Shown here: positions 15,170-27,572 of the stretch, piece after piece | How the letters are laid out: each line of letters begins with the position of its first letter | How positions within the stretch are numbered: the first letter of the stretch is position 1 | From: Lingula anatina | Lineage: Eukaryota; Brachiopoda; Lingulata; Lingulida; Lingulidae | Assembly: GCF_001039355.2 (NCBI RefSeq) | Contig: NW_019775735.1 | Span: 366,194 to 414,647 of the forward strand | Direction: 5' to 3' | DNA: 48,454 nucleotides | Notes under the pieces: model-generated | Seen by the model: the letters and a program-made list of their open reading frames with translations, nothing else | Told to the model about the DNA's origin: nothing | Databases searched by the model: none | Translations under genes and position numbers: made by a program

Positions 15170-16028
15170 AATATAATATACATGTATTTAGATAATAAAT
15201 GCAGGACGACTTAGTGAACAGTTATGGTGACGCTGTTAGATCTTCCAGTCTTCGACATTCTTCATCTATTTCTTATCCACCTCCCATGTTGACCTATGTT
15301 TGGTGATAATAACGCAGCTTCCCGAACATTACGAAGATTGTTATTTTGCGTGATGCACATTTCTATCTGTTCACTCATTCTCGTATGGAATGCCCATGAG
15401 CTTTGTCGTGAGAAGGGTAAAAGGAGGGGAATGAACGGATGATGAAAAAATATGAGTATAAAGTGGAAAAAATGCAATCTCCAACACGTTTGACACCCAC
15501 ACCAACTTGCTGGTCACGCTCGGTTGGCGGCGCACAAGACTTTAAAACGAGGTCATCCTCAAAATGCCGCGTCAATCATTATGCTTCATATGAAACGTTC
15601 ATGACGAATTATTTTCTAATCCTGGCCCAGCTGTTCTTAAACAAGCTGGCGGCGGCCCAGGCATGTTATATTTGGCCCATAGTTCGTCTAATGTAAAGGT
15701 AAGTTCCCTGTAACGTGGCCTCGAAGGGAAGGCGTTGTCTTTGGTCAGCTTGGTAATCGCATTGGGTGCCATACGTGTTCTTACATGGACCAAACTGTGA
15801 AATTTCCACCTTGAGTCGGGGTTTCTTTCTCCTTTTTATTTTAGACAAAGATGTATGTATATACATTTAACATCAACATGTTTTAACTATTTCTGTTATG
15901 TCATATAGGGGCACCTTTGTGTTCTTCGAGTGTCTTAAAGTCCCATGCCATAGAATAGTTTCAATGTGTGTTCAGCGCGTGCTCAATATGTTCATGTGTG
16001 AACGTATGTGTGTGTGTGTGTGTGTGTG
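15099..16028 (+). repeat. Direct duplication A, copy 2
   Basis: This is a second version of 14157-15097 in the same orientation, starting right after the single N at 15098. Differences include a small insertion at about 15784-15794 (ATGGACCAAAC region), a short insertion at about 15434-15442 and several SNPs. The divergence is what two alleles of a polymorphic species would show. Confidence 0.93.
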
Positions 16029-19000
16029 CAACTGCCATTAGTTATCCGATTTATGCTTTTATTTGTGTGACAAAGATCTGGGTCTAGTTACCTCAAAATC
16101 GACGGTTTGCTTACTGGACATGCTGTTCCATATGTAGGTCGTTGAACTTTGACCTTGGCACATATAACACATATATAGGAGGTATTCATACATTTATTCA
16201 GTGTTCTCAAGGACAGGGTTAGATGCTGAACTTTTTTTTAGAACTTCGTGCCAATTAAGCGCGAATGTTTGTTGGTTCTTCGAAATGCTTATAAAATCTG
16301 TTTCTCATAGTGTGTGGAATAAAACTCTAGCTCCAATGACCAAACTTTAATAACCACTGACCATTATATGAAAACGTCGTAGTATGCAGCCATCGCAATT
16401 TTCAGAATCACGGTGTAACACATATAAGTGGAAAGTCGAATAATACACAGTAAGATCCAATTAAGATATTTATTTGATAAGTAGCCTTGGTCGGTTACAG
16501 TTGACATAAGGACGCATTTGACTGATGACCGAAAGTGTTTCTTTTTTTTTCTGAAATGGAGCACATATTCCCTTAGGACTTTTTATTATTGAACAACGGG
16601 TTCATGAACGACAAATCCCTTGCGATTCCATATTCATATCCCACCGATATTTAATTTCTTTCTTTTTAAAGCATAGACCATCATATCAAAAATTGGTAAG
16701 GCTAACTTAAAATCTTTATCCAAGTAAGGAGAAAAATGTGTTCCAGTGCCACCAGGCGTTGCGTCCGACTGGCAAGAGTATTACCATGGGCTTTTCTGAC
16801 TCATTGAACCAATCTGCCGCTTGAAATTTAGTCATTCCGAGAACAAAGCACAGAGCATAATAGCATCCTATTATCAGCCGCGTGCACTGTGGTCAGTCAG
16901 TTCATTTTTATTTAACTTGAACTACTACCAATGGCCGCCAAGGGGGATAGGACATTGAAGCCATTTAGTGGATGCGTACGTGAACTCTACTACAAGAATA
17001 CCCGCTAATAATTTGAATCAAGTTATAATTCGTTGTTTAGAATTAATGTTTAACAAAGATAAACTTGCTTGGAATTTAGGTTTAACAACACTAAAAATCT
17101 GAAGCGAAAGTCCACATCAAATTCTAGTATGTTCTTAGGGGCGAATGACCGCAGGGGAATTTTAAAGCCTGGTGCCATATTTTAAGTTTTATTTTTGTGT
17201 TAATCATTTCCGTATTAACCCAGGGTAATTATATGGTTTTTAGTTAGCTTTGTTGAGGTATTGTTTTGGAATGTGTCACAAAGAAAGGTAATCATAATTA
17301 TCATATTTCAATTCTTGTTTTGATATGCCGGTGCGCGTTTTAGATGACCAAATTGTCCAAAGAACCCTTATTCATCTTAACAATATTGTACCTACCCAAC
17401 CATGCTAATGAAACTCTCAAAACATAATGATGTGCACCATTATTAATTAACCCATTAATCTACTAAACAAACAACAATTCGCCCATTCATTTTAAACAAA
17501 CATGTGCTTGTGAATAGCATGTATGTCATTGTTATTATACCTACAAATGTACTTTCTTTTCGTGTCCTACATATATTTTACCCGGTGTCATTCTGTTAAT
17601 GATAGATAAAACAGATAAAACACGTTTACTATATCAACCATATACATGAAAACAAAATACCACAAAGCAATAACCTGACATTAATTCTATGTACAATGAG
17701 GATTAGATCACTCTTGAAATTATGGACACAACCAAACATACTATTTGCGTGTATCTTTCCATGTTCTCGTGTAGAATTTAGGGGTACATTTGTAAGAAAT
17801 GTCCCAGTACTCGTTGAAATAGCGTTGTTATTAGTGATAATGGTCGCACTTAACGCAGAATGACATGCTTCACTTTTGTTGACATAGGCAAATGCGACTG
17901 CGATAGACAGAACATGTGTCAAATATGGTGACATCGTCCTGCCAACCTGGCGATATGGACGATTTGACAGCCACAAAATGACACACTGCAATGCTCATTT
18001 CTTCGAACTTTCTTTTGCATGCACGATCTTCAGACTTTTACTTCCTAACTTAATTCTATACTACGGATAACGAAAATAACATTTTGATGGTCTGTTATGT
18101 CCAAAAAGCAAAGACAACATATTTTTGTGATTGTATTTTCACGTGACTAGGATCAGGTAACCTGTATCATTGGCTTTTCTTTTGACACTTTCCATATAAA
18201 CTAATAATTTGGTCAGCCGTACCTGGCACTGAAGCCGTCGGCGGGGTAAATTTCAAATACTGAGTATATCAACCGCCATTTTGGCCTAGCACGCGGTTTT
18301 CATGGGTAGGAAATATTAAACATGGACGACAGAGCACATTTGAACTCTTTCTTTGACACGCAAACGTTTCTTCACATGACAGCCAAGTTGCATGTTACCC
18401 TCAGGTTGTTTCCATACACTTCACTCTAAAAAGCCTTTATGACATCTCAACTACCCCCTCCATCAGAACCGGGTTCCGACACGCAATGTTCACGTATAGG
18501 CGGCGAAGCAGACAGTTACCGCACGCGTTCACTCAGGGGCTGCTTCTTCGGTCTGCGTGCCACCATCAATTCCTGTTTGCAATCAAGCGAGTGACTGCGC
18601 GGCATCGCTTCAAACAATTAATTTTCCACAAAGGGAGTACGGTTTCAGGATATTTGCGGTCGTTTATTGCTCCAGGAAAAAAAATGCACGACCTTTTGCT
18701 TGGACGTCATTTGGGCAGTAAAGTTCGATCTGATTTTGCCTAGAGTAAGCACACCATTTATCCCTTTATGATGTACAAAGAGGAGAGCACAGAGGAAGCT
18801 CAACCTTTTCAGAACCGTCGACACGACCGACCTTCGCGGTTGACCCCCTGTTAAAATTACCCTGTGTTGTATATATGAATGAGAAGACATAAATATGAGC
18901 TATAAAGTATGTAGAATATGACGACGACCTAGTATTAAGATAAGGAACCCAACTTGTCGACCAGGTTGTCACCATTTCGACAAGAATAATGTCCAACCAA

Positions 19001-22000
19001 CTATGAGTGCTGGGTCAAGACAGTGTTTTTATTATTTGTAAATTTTTATTTCACAATAATTTTGATCAGAAAATTATGCGCTTTTGCTGAATTTGTAGTC
19101 CATAGAGGTGTATAGTCAATGCTATAGAACTGATTTTTCCCGACCAAACTAAACTGAATGGAATGCTTTCCTACCCCATACATATACAATGATTATAAAT
19201 ATTGACCAACATGCAATAATTACTAAAAATGACCATTACATTAGTGTTTAATTAAAAACCGATGTTTCCATCTCTCTTTCTCTTTCTCTTTCTTCTTTCT
19301 TTAGTGAGGCCTCTAAATTTTTCCTTTATTTTTCTCTCTTTATTCCTGCTCTCAATAGCACAACTTTTTTGTCCTTTCGTCTCTCGATCGATAATAACTA
19401 GATGGACAAATGTACCGAAATAAGTTAACCCAACCGCTGTTTCTACAAGCATGTTACCTACTGAAAATCTTTTTAACATGGTTGTATAACGTTAATATAA
19501 TAGCTTGCGTCTTCCGAATATGTCTTGTGTTATTTAATGCAAAGCTAGATAATAAAGTGGGAAAATATATAGTCAAGTACATGCTGTTTTAATTTTTTTT
19601 TTCTTATCATTACAGGCGATTTATAAACAAAGAAAGTGAATTTGTGTTGAATAGAGAGTCTTATTATCGGTTCATTTGACAAATAAGTTATTAATGCCAG
19701 ACATATGAACTTGGGAGGACAAGAAAAAAGACATAGGGGACCCGCAGAAATCACAGTTGTTCGTTCTAATAAGGTGAAGGCCAAAGGAAATTTTAGAGAG
19801 TTAATAATCTAATTTAGTTCATATGGAAATCAAGATTTTTTATTGTATTGGTTCGCGGAATGAATGCAAAATTTATCCAGGATATAATGTTGGATAATTG
19901 ACAAAATTAAAAATGAATGAAAAAAATAAATTAACAAGTAGATAAATATCTAGAAAGACAAATAAATTGACAAATGAATTTGGGTAGATAGCAATTTTTT
20001 TTTTTTTTCTTTTCTTTTTCGACAAATATAAAAAAGAATTCACACAACTATGAAATATTCTGGTGAAACTGAGAATATATGTTTTTGTTTTAATGCTTTT
20101 TTTCTGCTTTTGATGTTTTGACACGATGTTAATTTTTCAATCTTTGCTTTGATTTTGCCAACTGACTGGTATAAGGAAATACACACTTTGAAAAGTACAC
20201 TAAGTATATCTATTCAACGAGAAAAGGGATAAAATTACACCTGGGCGTTCGGAACGTTAATTAACAGTTCTAATCAGAGTGTCCAAGACGCACACACCCC
20301 GCCCTAATGATAGCTATCACCCCTCATCTCCGATTCCAATAGAAACCTCTAAAATGTTACCTGACGTAAGACGAGCTTGTCCTCTGATCTTCGCCCTCCG
20401 ACCGCTCGCTTATTTTGTCCCTCACCCTATAATTTTGACCCTTATCAAAACCCACAAAATCCCATTAATTACTGTCAGCGTCATGACACTGTATCCACCT
20501 TAACCATGTGAATACAAGATCAAGAGCATAGTTTAAGTTATTTATTTGACCTAGTTCAATGGGGAAATGTGCACGATAGAGAAATGAATACCCTGCTCAG
20601 TTTCATCCCCAGCTCCGATCTATGACGGCTCCTAGACTGAGATTTTGTTTACACTGTTTAGAGAGTATTTTTTACTTAGCAGATTTGTATTTAAAAGATG
20701 AACATACTAACAAAATTTGGTTTACATTACTGTAGATTATTCTTGATCTTTTTTGTCGTTTACATCTAAAGAAAGGCAGTAAGAAATTGTTTTATCATTC
20801 TCCTTTTTACGCTTACTTTGTTATCATTTTCTAATTATACGCCTCTTTTATTTTCTAAAATAGTCGCCTTGTTCAACAATGACTGGTATTTTTTATGTAT
20901 TGAATATAAATTATGTTTATTTTTTAAATAATTCTTTTCGCACAGACGCCAGCACCAATTATTATTCATAAGATTTGCAGTTGCCACCGAAAAAATAAAG
21001 AAATATATTTTTCGGAATGCGTTTATCATAAGTGATTTCTAACCCACTGTTTTATGCAACAAAATCTCAAAGAATTTTTCCTACAGTAGATATAACTGTG
21101 AAAAGTGTAAACAAAGCACATTGTTGATTTTCGCTGCCGCTGATTCGTTTCACTTCCGATTAACAATACATTTCCTACGCCGAGATCACTTAACTTCGAA
21201 CACTGCGCAGAAAAAAAGAAAGTTGAAACCGCGTCGTTATTGGCCTCTTTAAATTCCTACTGTTCGTTGGGGTTATCTTTCATCGTGATACGGCGATTTA
21301 GCTGAGTGTTTGTTTTTCTTTTCTACTGAAAGTGAAGTGTTCCCGCTGTGTTTAGGCAAACAAAGGGCATGAGAGACGAGGTAATGGCGAACTCCGGATC
21401 CCATGTGATATTAGACCTCTCGGAGTCGGGGAAACGTGGTTCACGGCAACCATTAAAGCGACTTTAATTCATAAGTATTACAGGCATTGCGTCCTACAAA
21501 CAACCAAAATGCTGTGAATTATGACAAATAGCCTGGTGCAGTTTGTCAAGAAATTACACACGTATAAACCAGTAGAAAATAAAGAAAAATAGGAAGACGA
21601 AGAAAATATCAAAAAAAAAAAAAAAAAAAAGAAGGGAAGGGAAAGGGCAAAAAAGGTACACCGAATTGAGGATTATAGGCCGTCGTACACTGCAGACATT
21701 AGCAAAATTATGTTAGAATATGTGACAGTGTTTTATTTATAAAATAATAATTGTTGGTCATCAACTGTTTGCTATTATGAAACAAATATGTTTCATATTT
21801 GATAAGGTATTTTTCCAATTTTCAATACGTCAACTGAAACTCGTTACTTTTGATAATTTTCAGTAAACAGGTTTACTTCTCTTACGCAAAAAAAAAAAAA
21901 AAAAAAAAAAGATTATTTCGATTCTCTTTCCGTATTTTCCCCCTGTGTTCATTCACCCTTGCATTCATCATACGGATTTACTCATTTTCACCATTTGTAT

Positions 22001-23018
22001 AAAGCCATGCATCACGGAGGCATTATTTATAACTACTGTTATTCCCTAGTCGACGTTCACGGGCTAATAACGGTGGAATATTTATTGAAAACGACAGACG
22101 CTCAACTACACGTTCTTGTATGAACGGCAGACAAGGTGAACGCCACATTACCATGAAATAAAAAATAGGCCACTTCCCAAATTAAATCAAAACCATCCAT
22201 TTTCTGTGAGATGAATCATTTATTGCAATAATACAATCTGCTCAATTTGTCATAAATGGGCGTTTTAATAGCACTATGGCAAAGGACTCGGGGAAAGGAT
22301 AAAAGCTTCGCCGGAATGCGCTATAATTAATAAAGAGCAGCGCTTGTACTACTGCTTAAATTGTTCGGCTAAGCAAAAATGTCGTTGGGTCATTGTGAAG
22401 TGTGAATTGAGTAAGTCAGCGAAGTCTTTCAAGTTGACGGAAGGGTGCTTTTCAGGTCACTAATCCAGTGGGCTTAATGAATTTGTTTTACGTCCTACGT
22501 TTTTTTTTTTTCACACTATTTATTTTTCGGTCATATTTATACCAATATTTATTATTCTTCTTATTTTTTTATGGGGGTTGTTTTTATTTTATTTTTATTT
22601 TTTTTATTTTTTTTTTATTTTCAGGGGAGTAAATGTAAAGACTGATATGCTATAGACTTTCATCTTTTTTATGTTTCCGGTTTGCATTTGATTGACACCT
22701 CTCAATATAGAAACATAAATGACAAAAAATCCAAATCTCCATTGGATACATTTTCATCTATTGAAATAGTATAAAGAACCTTATGATGATAGTTATCTTT
22801 TAACTTTTTTTATTTATTGCAATGGCTTTTGTGCACACCGCCAATTTATAAAGTTGAACTATTTATTTATTTATTTATATTGGGGGTAGGGTTGAGGGGG
22901 GTTTATTGAGCGCATTCATTACATCATGGATTCACATTAAGTTTGTTAAAAATAGAATCATAACAATATTATGCTTTTCTTCAACGTTCCTTCACATACA
23001 ATATTGAATCAAATTTTG
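16029..23018. other. Upstream intergenic DNA, no gene recognised
   Basis: No supported coding region. The longest minus-strand frame (17629-17991, 120 codons) has no recognisable domain. Poly-A tracts lie at 21611-21630 and 21888-21910, a CT-rich tract at 19268-19302, a T-rich stretch at 22545-22624 ending in TTTTCAG, and a short TTTA tract at 22861-22878. The intervals 21120-21480 and 22200-22440 are repeat-free and could hold conserved regulatory DNA, but I cannot test conservation. Confidence 0.55.
16143..16155 (-). promoter_or_regulatory. Candidate DR1 nuclear-receptor element
   Basis: The minus strand reads AGGTCA-A-AGTTCA, a perfect direct repeat with one-base spacing of the kind bound by HNF4, COUP-TF or RXR dimers. 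It lies about 11.4 kb upstream of Hox2 as assembled. One 13-base match in a 48-kb window could be chance. Confidence 0.25.
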
Positions 23019-23866
23019 TTTTAAAAATTGAAATGGCAGGGAGCATCTGGCAATTCCATCAGAGTAGTTAGAGGGGGCGTTAAACTGTTGAAGTATTTTA
23101 CAACACGTGCACTCCGTATATAGCAGACGACAGGCACTTAAACGAAAAAAAATGCTAAAATACACTCACAGAAGGGATATTATTTTAAGGAAACATTACA
23201 TATTGATTTTTTTTCTGAAAGTAATGGAAAATGTGACCACCTTAATCAATCAGACTAACTAAAACTGTGTACATTTTTGTTGTTAGGTTTGATATAAAAA
23301 CGTGATTTCGAAAAAAAATAATTCATGCCAAATTAGGTATGGTGCATTGATAGGCAAATAGCAGTATCCAGCGATTTAGGGCTAATAATGACGACTTTCA
23401 TCCTTGTTTGTTATTATCAAAGTAGATTTGGACAAGCATATAATAGGTGGATAATGCAGGAAGAACCAGTTATAGTCTATTATTTTTTTCTTCTGTCGAA
23501 ATATATTTCAAAAATGTTTAGTGTTAAAATACTCTGGATTTTCGATTACACGAGTATTTTTAGCCCAAAAAACATCTCAGGTTTACAGATTTTAAAATTA
23601 TATCTATTTACGAGGTGTCGACCCTGTATGATTTACAAACCTGGTTACTGGCGTGTGCAAATTTTAACCTGGGACTGATCCACTCCCGCGAGCATCCAGC
23701 AAGAATAGATGTTATCTACGACATTGTTAGGGAACAAATGTTGGCGTGGTCGTGCCGGTATCTAACTGTTTATTACCTCAATTTTCTCCAAACGCAGCGA
23801 CCCGTGTTACCGCATCTTCCATTAAAGAGAAGAGTTAGTTTCGTGTGATCAAAAAGTTAAAGATTA
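23019..23866 (+). repeat. Direct duplication B, copy 1 (left of N gap)
   Basis: This 848-bp block abuts the N run and recurs at a constant offset of 1780 bp on the other side. I noticed two mismatches (23610 T versus C; the G in AAAAAGTTAAAG versus C near the contig end) and no indels. The repeated short reading frames inside it have no recognisable similarity to known proteins. Confidence 0.95.
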
Positions 23867-24798
23867 NNNNNNNNNNNNNNNNNNNNNNNNNNNNNNNNNN
23901 NNNNNNNNNNNNNNNNNNNNNNNNNNNNNNNNNNNNNNNNNNNNNNNNNNNNNNNNNNNNNNNNNNNNNNNNNNNNNNNNNNNNNNNNNNNNNNNNNNNN
24001 NNNNNNNNNNNNNNNNNNNNNNNNNNNNNNNNNNNNNNNNNNNNNNNNNNNNNNNNNNNNNNNNNNNNNNNNNNNNNNNNNNNNNNNNNNNNNNNNNNNN
24101 NNNNNNNNNNNNNNNNNNNNNNNNNNNNNNNNNNNNNNNNNNNNNNNNNNNNNNNNNNNNNNNNNNNNNNNNNNNNNNNNNNNNNNNNNNNNNNNNNNNN
24201 NNNNNNNNNNNNNNNNNNNNNNNNNNNNNNNNNNNNNNNNNNNNNNNNNNNNNNNNNNNNNNNNNNNNNNNNNNNNNNNNNNNNNNNNNNNNNNNNNNNN
24301 NNNNNNNNNNNNNNNNNNNNNNNNNNNNNNNNNNNNNNNNNNNNNNNNNNNNNNNNNNNNNNNNNNNNNNNNNNNNNNNNNNNNNNNNNNNNNNNNNNNN
24401 NNNNNNNNNNNNNNNNNNNNNNNNNNNNNNNNNNNNNNNNNNNNNNNNNNNNNNNNNNNNNNNNNNNNNNNNNNNNNNNNNNNNNNNNNNNNNNNNNNNN
24501 NNNNNNNNNNNNNNNNNNNNNNNNNNNNNNNNNNNNNNNNNNNNNNNNNNNNNNNNNNNNNNNNNNNNNNNNNNNNNNNNNNNNNNNNNNNNNNNNNNNN
24601 NNNNNNNNNNNNNNNNNNNNNNNNNNNNNNNNNNNNNNNNNNNNNNNNNNNNNNNNNNNNNNNNNNNNNNNNNNNNNNNNNNNNNNNNNNNNNNNNNNNN
24701 NNNNNNNNNNNNNNNNNNNNNNNNNNNNNNNNNNNNNNNNNNNNNNNNNNNNNNNNNNNNNNNNNNNNNNNNNNNNNNNNNNNNNNNNNNNNNNNNNN
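23867..24798. other. Assembly gap, 932 Ns
   Basis: This is an unsequenced run. Because the sequences on its two sides are near-identical 848-bp blocks, the two contigs probably overlap and the gap may not exist in the genome. The long X-filled translations across it carry no information. Confidence 0.98.
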
Positions 24799-25646
24799 TT
24801 TTAAAAATTGAAATGGCAGGGAGCATCTGGCAATTCCATCAGAGTAGTTAGAGGGGGCGTTAAACTGTTGAAGTATTTTACAACACGTGCACTCCGTATA
24901 TAGCAGACGACAGGCACTTAAACGAAAAAAAATGCTAAAATACACTCACAGAAGGGATATTATTTTAAGGAAACATTACATATTGATTTTTTTTCTGAAA
25001 GTAATGGAAAATGTGACCACCTTAATCAATCAGACTAACTAAAACTGTGTACATTTTTGTTGTTAGGTTTGATATAAAAACGTGATTTCGAAAAAAAATA
25101 ATTCATGCCAAATTAGGTATGGTGCATTGATAGGCAAATAGCAGTATCCAGCGATTTAGGGCTAATAATGACGACTTTCATCCTTGTTTGTTATTATCAA
25201 AGTAGATTTGGACAAGCATATAATAGGTGGATAATGCAGGAAGAACCAGTTATAGTCTATTATTTTTTTCTTCTGTCGAAATATATTTCAAAAATGTTTA
25301 GTGTTAAAATACTCTGGATTTTCGATTACACGAGTATTTTTAGCCCAAAAAACATCTCAGGTTTACAGATTTTAAAATTATATCTATTCACGAGGTGTCG
25401 ACCCTGTATGATTTACAAACCTGGTTACTGGCGTGTGCAAATTTTAACCTGGGACTGATCCACTCCCGCGAGCATCCAGCAAGAATAGATGTTATCTACG
25501 ACATTGTTAGGGAACAAATGTTGGCGTGGTCGTGCCGGTATCTAACTGTTTATTACCTCAATTTTCTCCAAACGCAGCGACCCGTGTTACCGCATCTTCC
25601 ATTAAAGAGAAGAGTTAGTTTCGTGTGATCAAAAACTTAAAGATTA
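24799..25646 (+). repeat. Direct duplication B, copy 2 (right of N gap)
   Basis: This is the second version of 23019-23866, starting at the first base after the N run and continuing without a break into unique DNA toward Hox2. It includes the candidate Pbx-Hox site at 25022-25032. Confidence 0.95.
25022..25032 (-). promoter_or_regulatory. Candidate Pbx-Hox bipartite site (TGATTGATTAA)
   Basis: On the minus strand the bases read TGATTGATTAA, matching the Pbx-Hox composite consensus TGATTNAT. It lies about 2.5 kb upstream of the Hox2 start. A second copy at 23242-23252 belongs to the duplicated block and is probably an assembly copy, not an independent site. No MEIS half-site was seen close by. 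Confidence 0.3.
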
Positions 25647-27179
25647 TATAAAAACCATAGCAGAAAATTTCAAGAAAAAATAATAAATTACTTATACGTG
25701 CAGTGATCTAAATCAATTATCAAACAGCGGTTTGTAGTTTCAGTCGGGGAATGACCATTTGTAAGGTGGACAAAAATGCCCCCCCCCCTCCTCCCCACCC
25801 CTATTCCCGTAGATTTTTCAACCGAATCCGGGCTAAACAGCCCCGTCACGAATAGTCCACGCCCGTTGACCATGATTCTAATCGTTAGCGTGTAGACAGA
25901 GCGTAGCAGATAATCGCCCATGTACCATCTGACACAGACGATGGACTGAAATATGTTTTGGGGAAATGTAAGTATATAAGAGGTACAGGTACAACAGTGT
26001 TAAAATGTGCGGAATTGTTGTTGTTTTCAATGATGGCAGTGGTTAGTGGTGTTTTATTGATATTTACCTCGACTAGGCCGTCTTTTGTCGTCCCCTTCCA
26101 GGCGATGTGTAATTGAGTAAAAATACCCCAGGTCGTCGTGTAATAGTCTTGAGGGAGGAATGGAAAAAACTGATTAAATCTGCTGTTCACATCAGTGAGT
26201 TACTCTTGGCCGGGGTCGGTACTTATCTGAAGTGCTTGGTGGAAGCTCTCCGTCGTGTCGCGGCCTTGTTCACAGATGTGTGTAGCCAAGAGTAGCAGTA
26301 GTAGATCCAAATTTAGGAATACATTCGATCTCGCCTTGGGCGTCCTTGATCTGATCGAATATATCATTCGGTGATCATTTCAACATATTAAAATGATGAT
26401 TTTGTGGCATAATGAAGACCACAATATCCGTTGTTGTTGTTGTTGTTGTTGTTTGTGCTAATCCACGTTCGTGATATAGGCCTAGACAACCAAATTACTA
26501 GCATTTACACGTAATACGATGGGTCCAGCCCTGATAGAACGTTAATATCTGTAGAAGGGGTATTTTATCCATGCACCCCACCGTACTTGCCCGACGGAGG
26601 CGAAAACGAAAATGGCCTTGATCATCAAATGAAAACTGGTATTATTTTATAAACAACAGCGCACCTTTAACACAAACGCCGGGGGGATAGATCCTCAGAC
26701 CCAGTGTAGGTATTAAATCCGGTCCTTTTCAGAGACACAGCCCGAGGGTATGGCAGCAGATCTAGCATTCTCATTCTCCTTCTTCGCATCGGGTTAATCT
26801 TGAAAGGCCTTAAAATCCCGAGGTGTAAGTCGCAAAGAACGCACTGAGAAACACTAACCCAGTAAGCTTCAAGGAGAAGCTTGCATGGAATGAGACGGTA
26901 GCACCGCGGTCTGGCAATGTGTTTAGTGTTTAATGAAGAGTGGAACAGAGACGGCTAGTTTTCATAGAGTGAGAGATGTGAGGTGTCATTAAGGGGACTG
27001 ACAAGAAATGAAAAATAACGAAATCATTGAGCCTAATTGCCTACTTGTCTGATAACAGTTGAAAGACCAGGACCATCAGAAACTCATTTGCGCCACTCGA
27101 CGAGCATTTAATTGCCTCTACTTCAACGTATTCTACAACTCGTGACAGCCTGACAACGCTGGGCTATCATTTTATTTCA
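25647..27179. other. Hox2 upstream region, repeat-poor
   Basis: No gene is recognised. It contains a poly-C tract (25779-25788), a TTG microsatellite (26431-26454) and the paired TAATTGCCT sites (27034-27117). GC content rises toward the gene. It is a plausible regulatory domain by position only. Confidence 0.5.
27034..27117 (+). promoter_or_regulatory. Paired TAATTGCCT homeodomain-type sites upstream of Hox2
   Basis: The same nonamer TAATTGCCT occurs at 27034-27042 and 27109-27117, 75 bp apart on the same strand, about 0.5 kb upstream of the start codon. TAATTG is a standard homeodomain core. Auto- or cross-regulation by Hox proteins is known for this gene class, but the function of this pair is inference. 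Confidence 0.3.
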
Positions 27180-27572
27180 GAACTTAAATCTTTTTTTTTT
27201 CGGGAGGTTGTGTGACAAGTAAAAGCAGTAGACCTTCTAAAATGTTGACTCCTTTATTTGCATGACTTCGCAAAGAAATGCAGGCCGCTTCGAGCGCCTT
27301 GTGTGATTGGTTGAGCGGGTCACGTGGCTCTGGAGGCTGCATTACTGCATTACCGCGATGCGACCGTGTGTTCTCCCTCTTCAAACTCGCTCCCACTGTA
27401 TGTAACCCCACAGCTAACGGGTAGCCCTACCTAGTAGTTAAAAGCATGGTTTAATGTAGGGGCTGGGAAGCACCCTCTCCCCCCAGTGTTCCACTGCGGC
27501 GGCTCTAGCTAAGCCTCACAGCTGATCTCCGTCCGTCTTTAATGCTTTTTCAGGGACAACTCCGCGACCGTC
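27180..27572 (+). promoter_or_regulatory. Hox2: Likely Hox2 5'-proximal region / promoter neighbourhood
   Basis: This stretch is visibly richer in GC and CpG than the AT-rich flanks and has no long microsatellite. It contains an octamer ATTTGCAT (27256-27263, POU-type site), an inverted CCAAT box (ATTGG, 27306-27310) and an E-box CACGTG (27321-27326). I see no TATA box at a plausible distance from the ATG. Calling it the promoter is inference from position and composition. If the acceptor at 27553 is real, part of this region is 5' intron. Confidence 0.5.
27544..27553 (+). other. Candidate 3' splice site just upstream of the Hox2 start codon
   Basis: A pyrimidine-rich stretch (about 27526-27551) ends in CTTTTTCAG followed by GG, 19 bases before the ATG. 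It resembles a splice acceptor, which would put a non-coding first exon and the true transcription start farther upstream. If so, the in-frame TAA at 27540-27542 would be intronic. The N-terminal motif sits where the family expects it, so the ATG at 27573 is still the likely start. Sequence evidence alone cannot settle this. Confidence 0.4.

Noticed and set aside
17629-17991. A 120-codon minus-strand frame with hydrophobic stretches.
   Set aside because: No recognisable domain, no clear splice or promoter context, and a length that can arise by chance in AT-rich intergenic DNA of this size.
22545-22624. A long T-rich tract ending in TTTTCAG, like a strong splice acceptor.
   Set aside because: No plausible exon follows, and T-rich runs are common here. 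It could only be a distant 5' UTR acceptor, which needs transcript evidence.
23618-23645. ACCCTGTA followed by GATTTACAAA, partly like the Hox-linked microRNA mir-10.
   Set aside because: The match breaks after eight bases, and no hairpin partner for a mature arm is visible.
23845-24945. Very long open frames (over 300 codons).
   Set aside because: They consist almost wholly of the N gap and have no sequence content.
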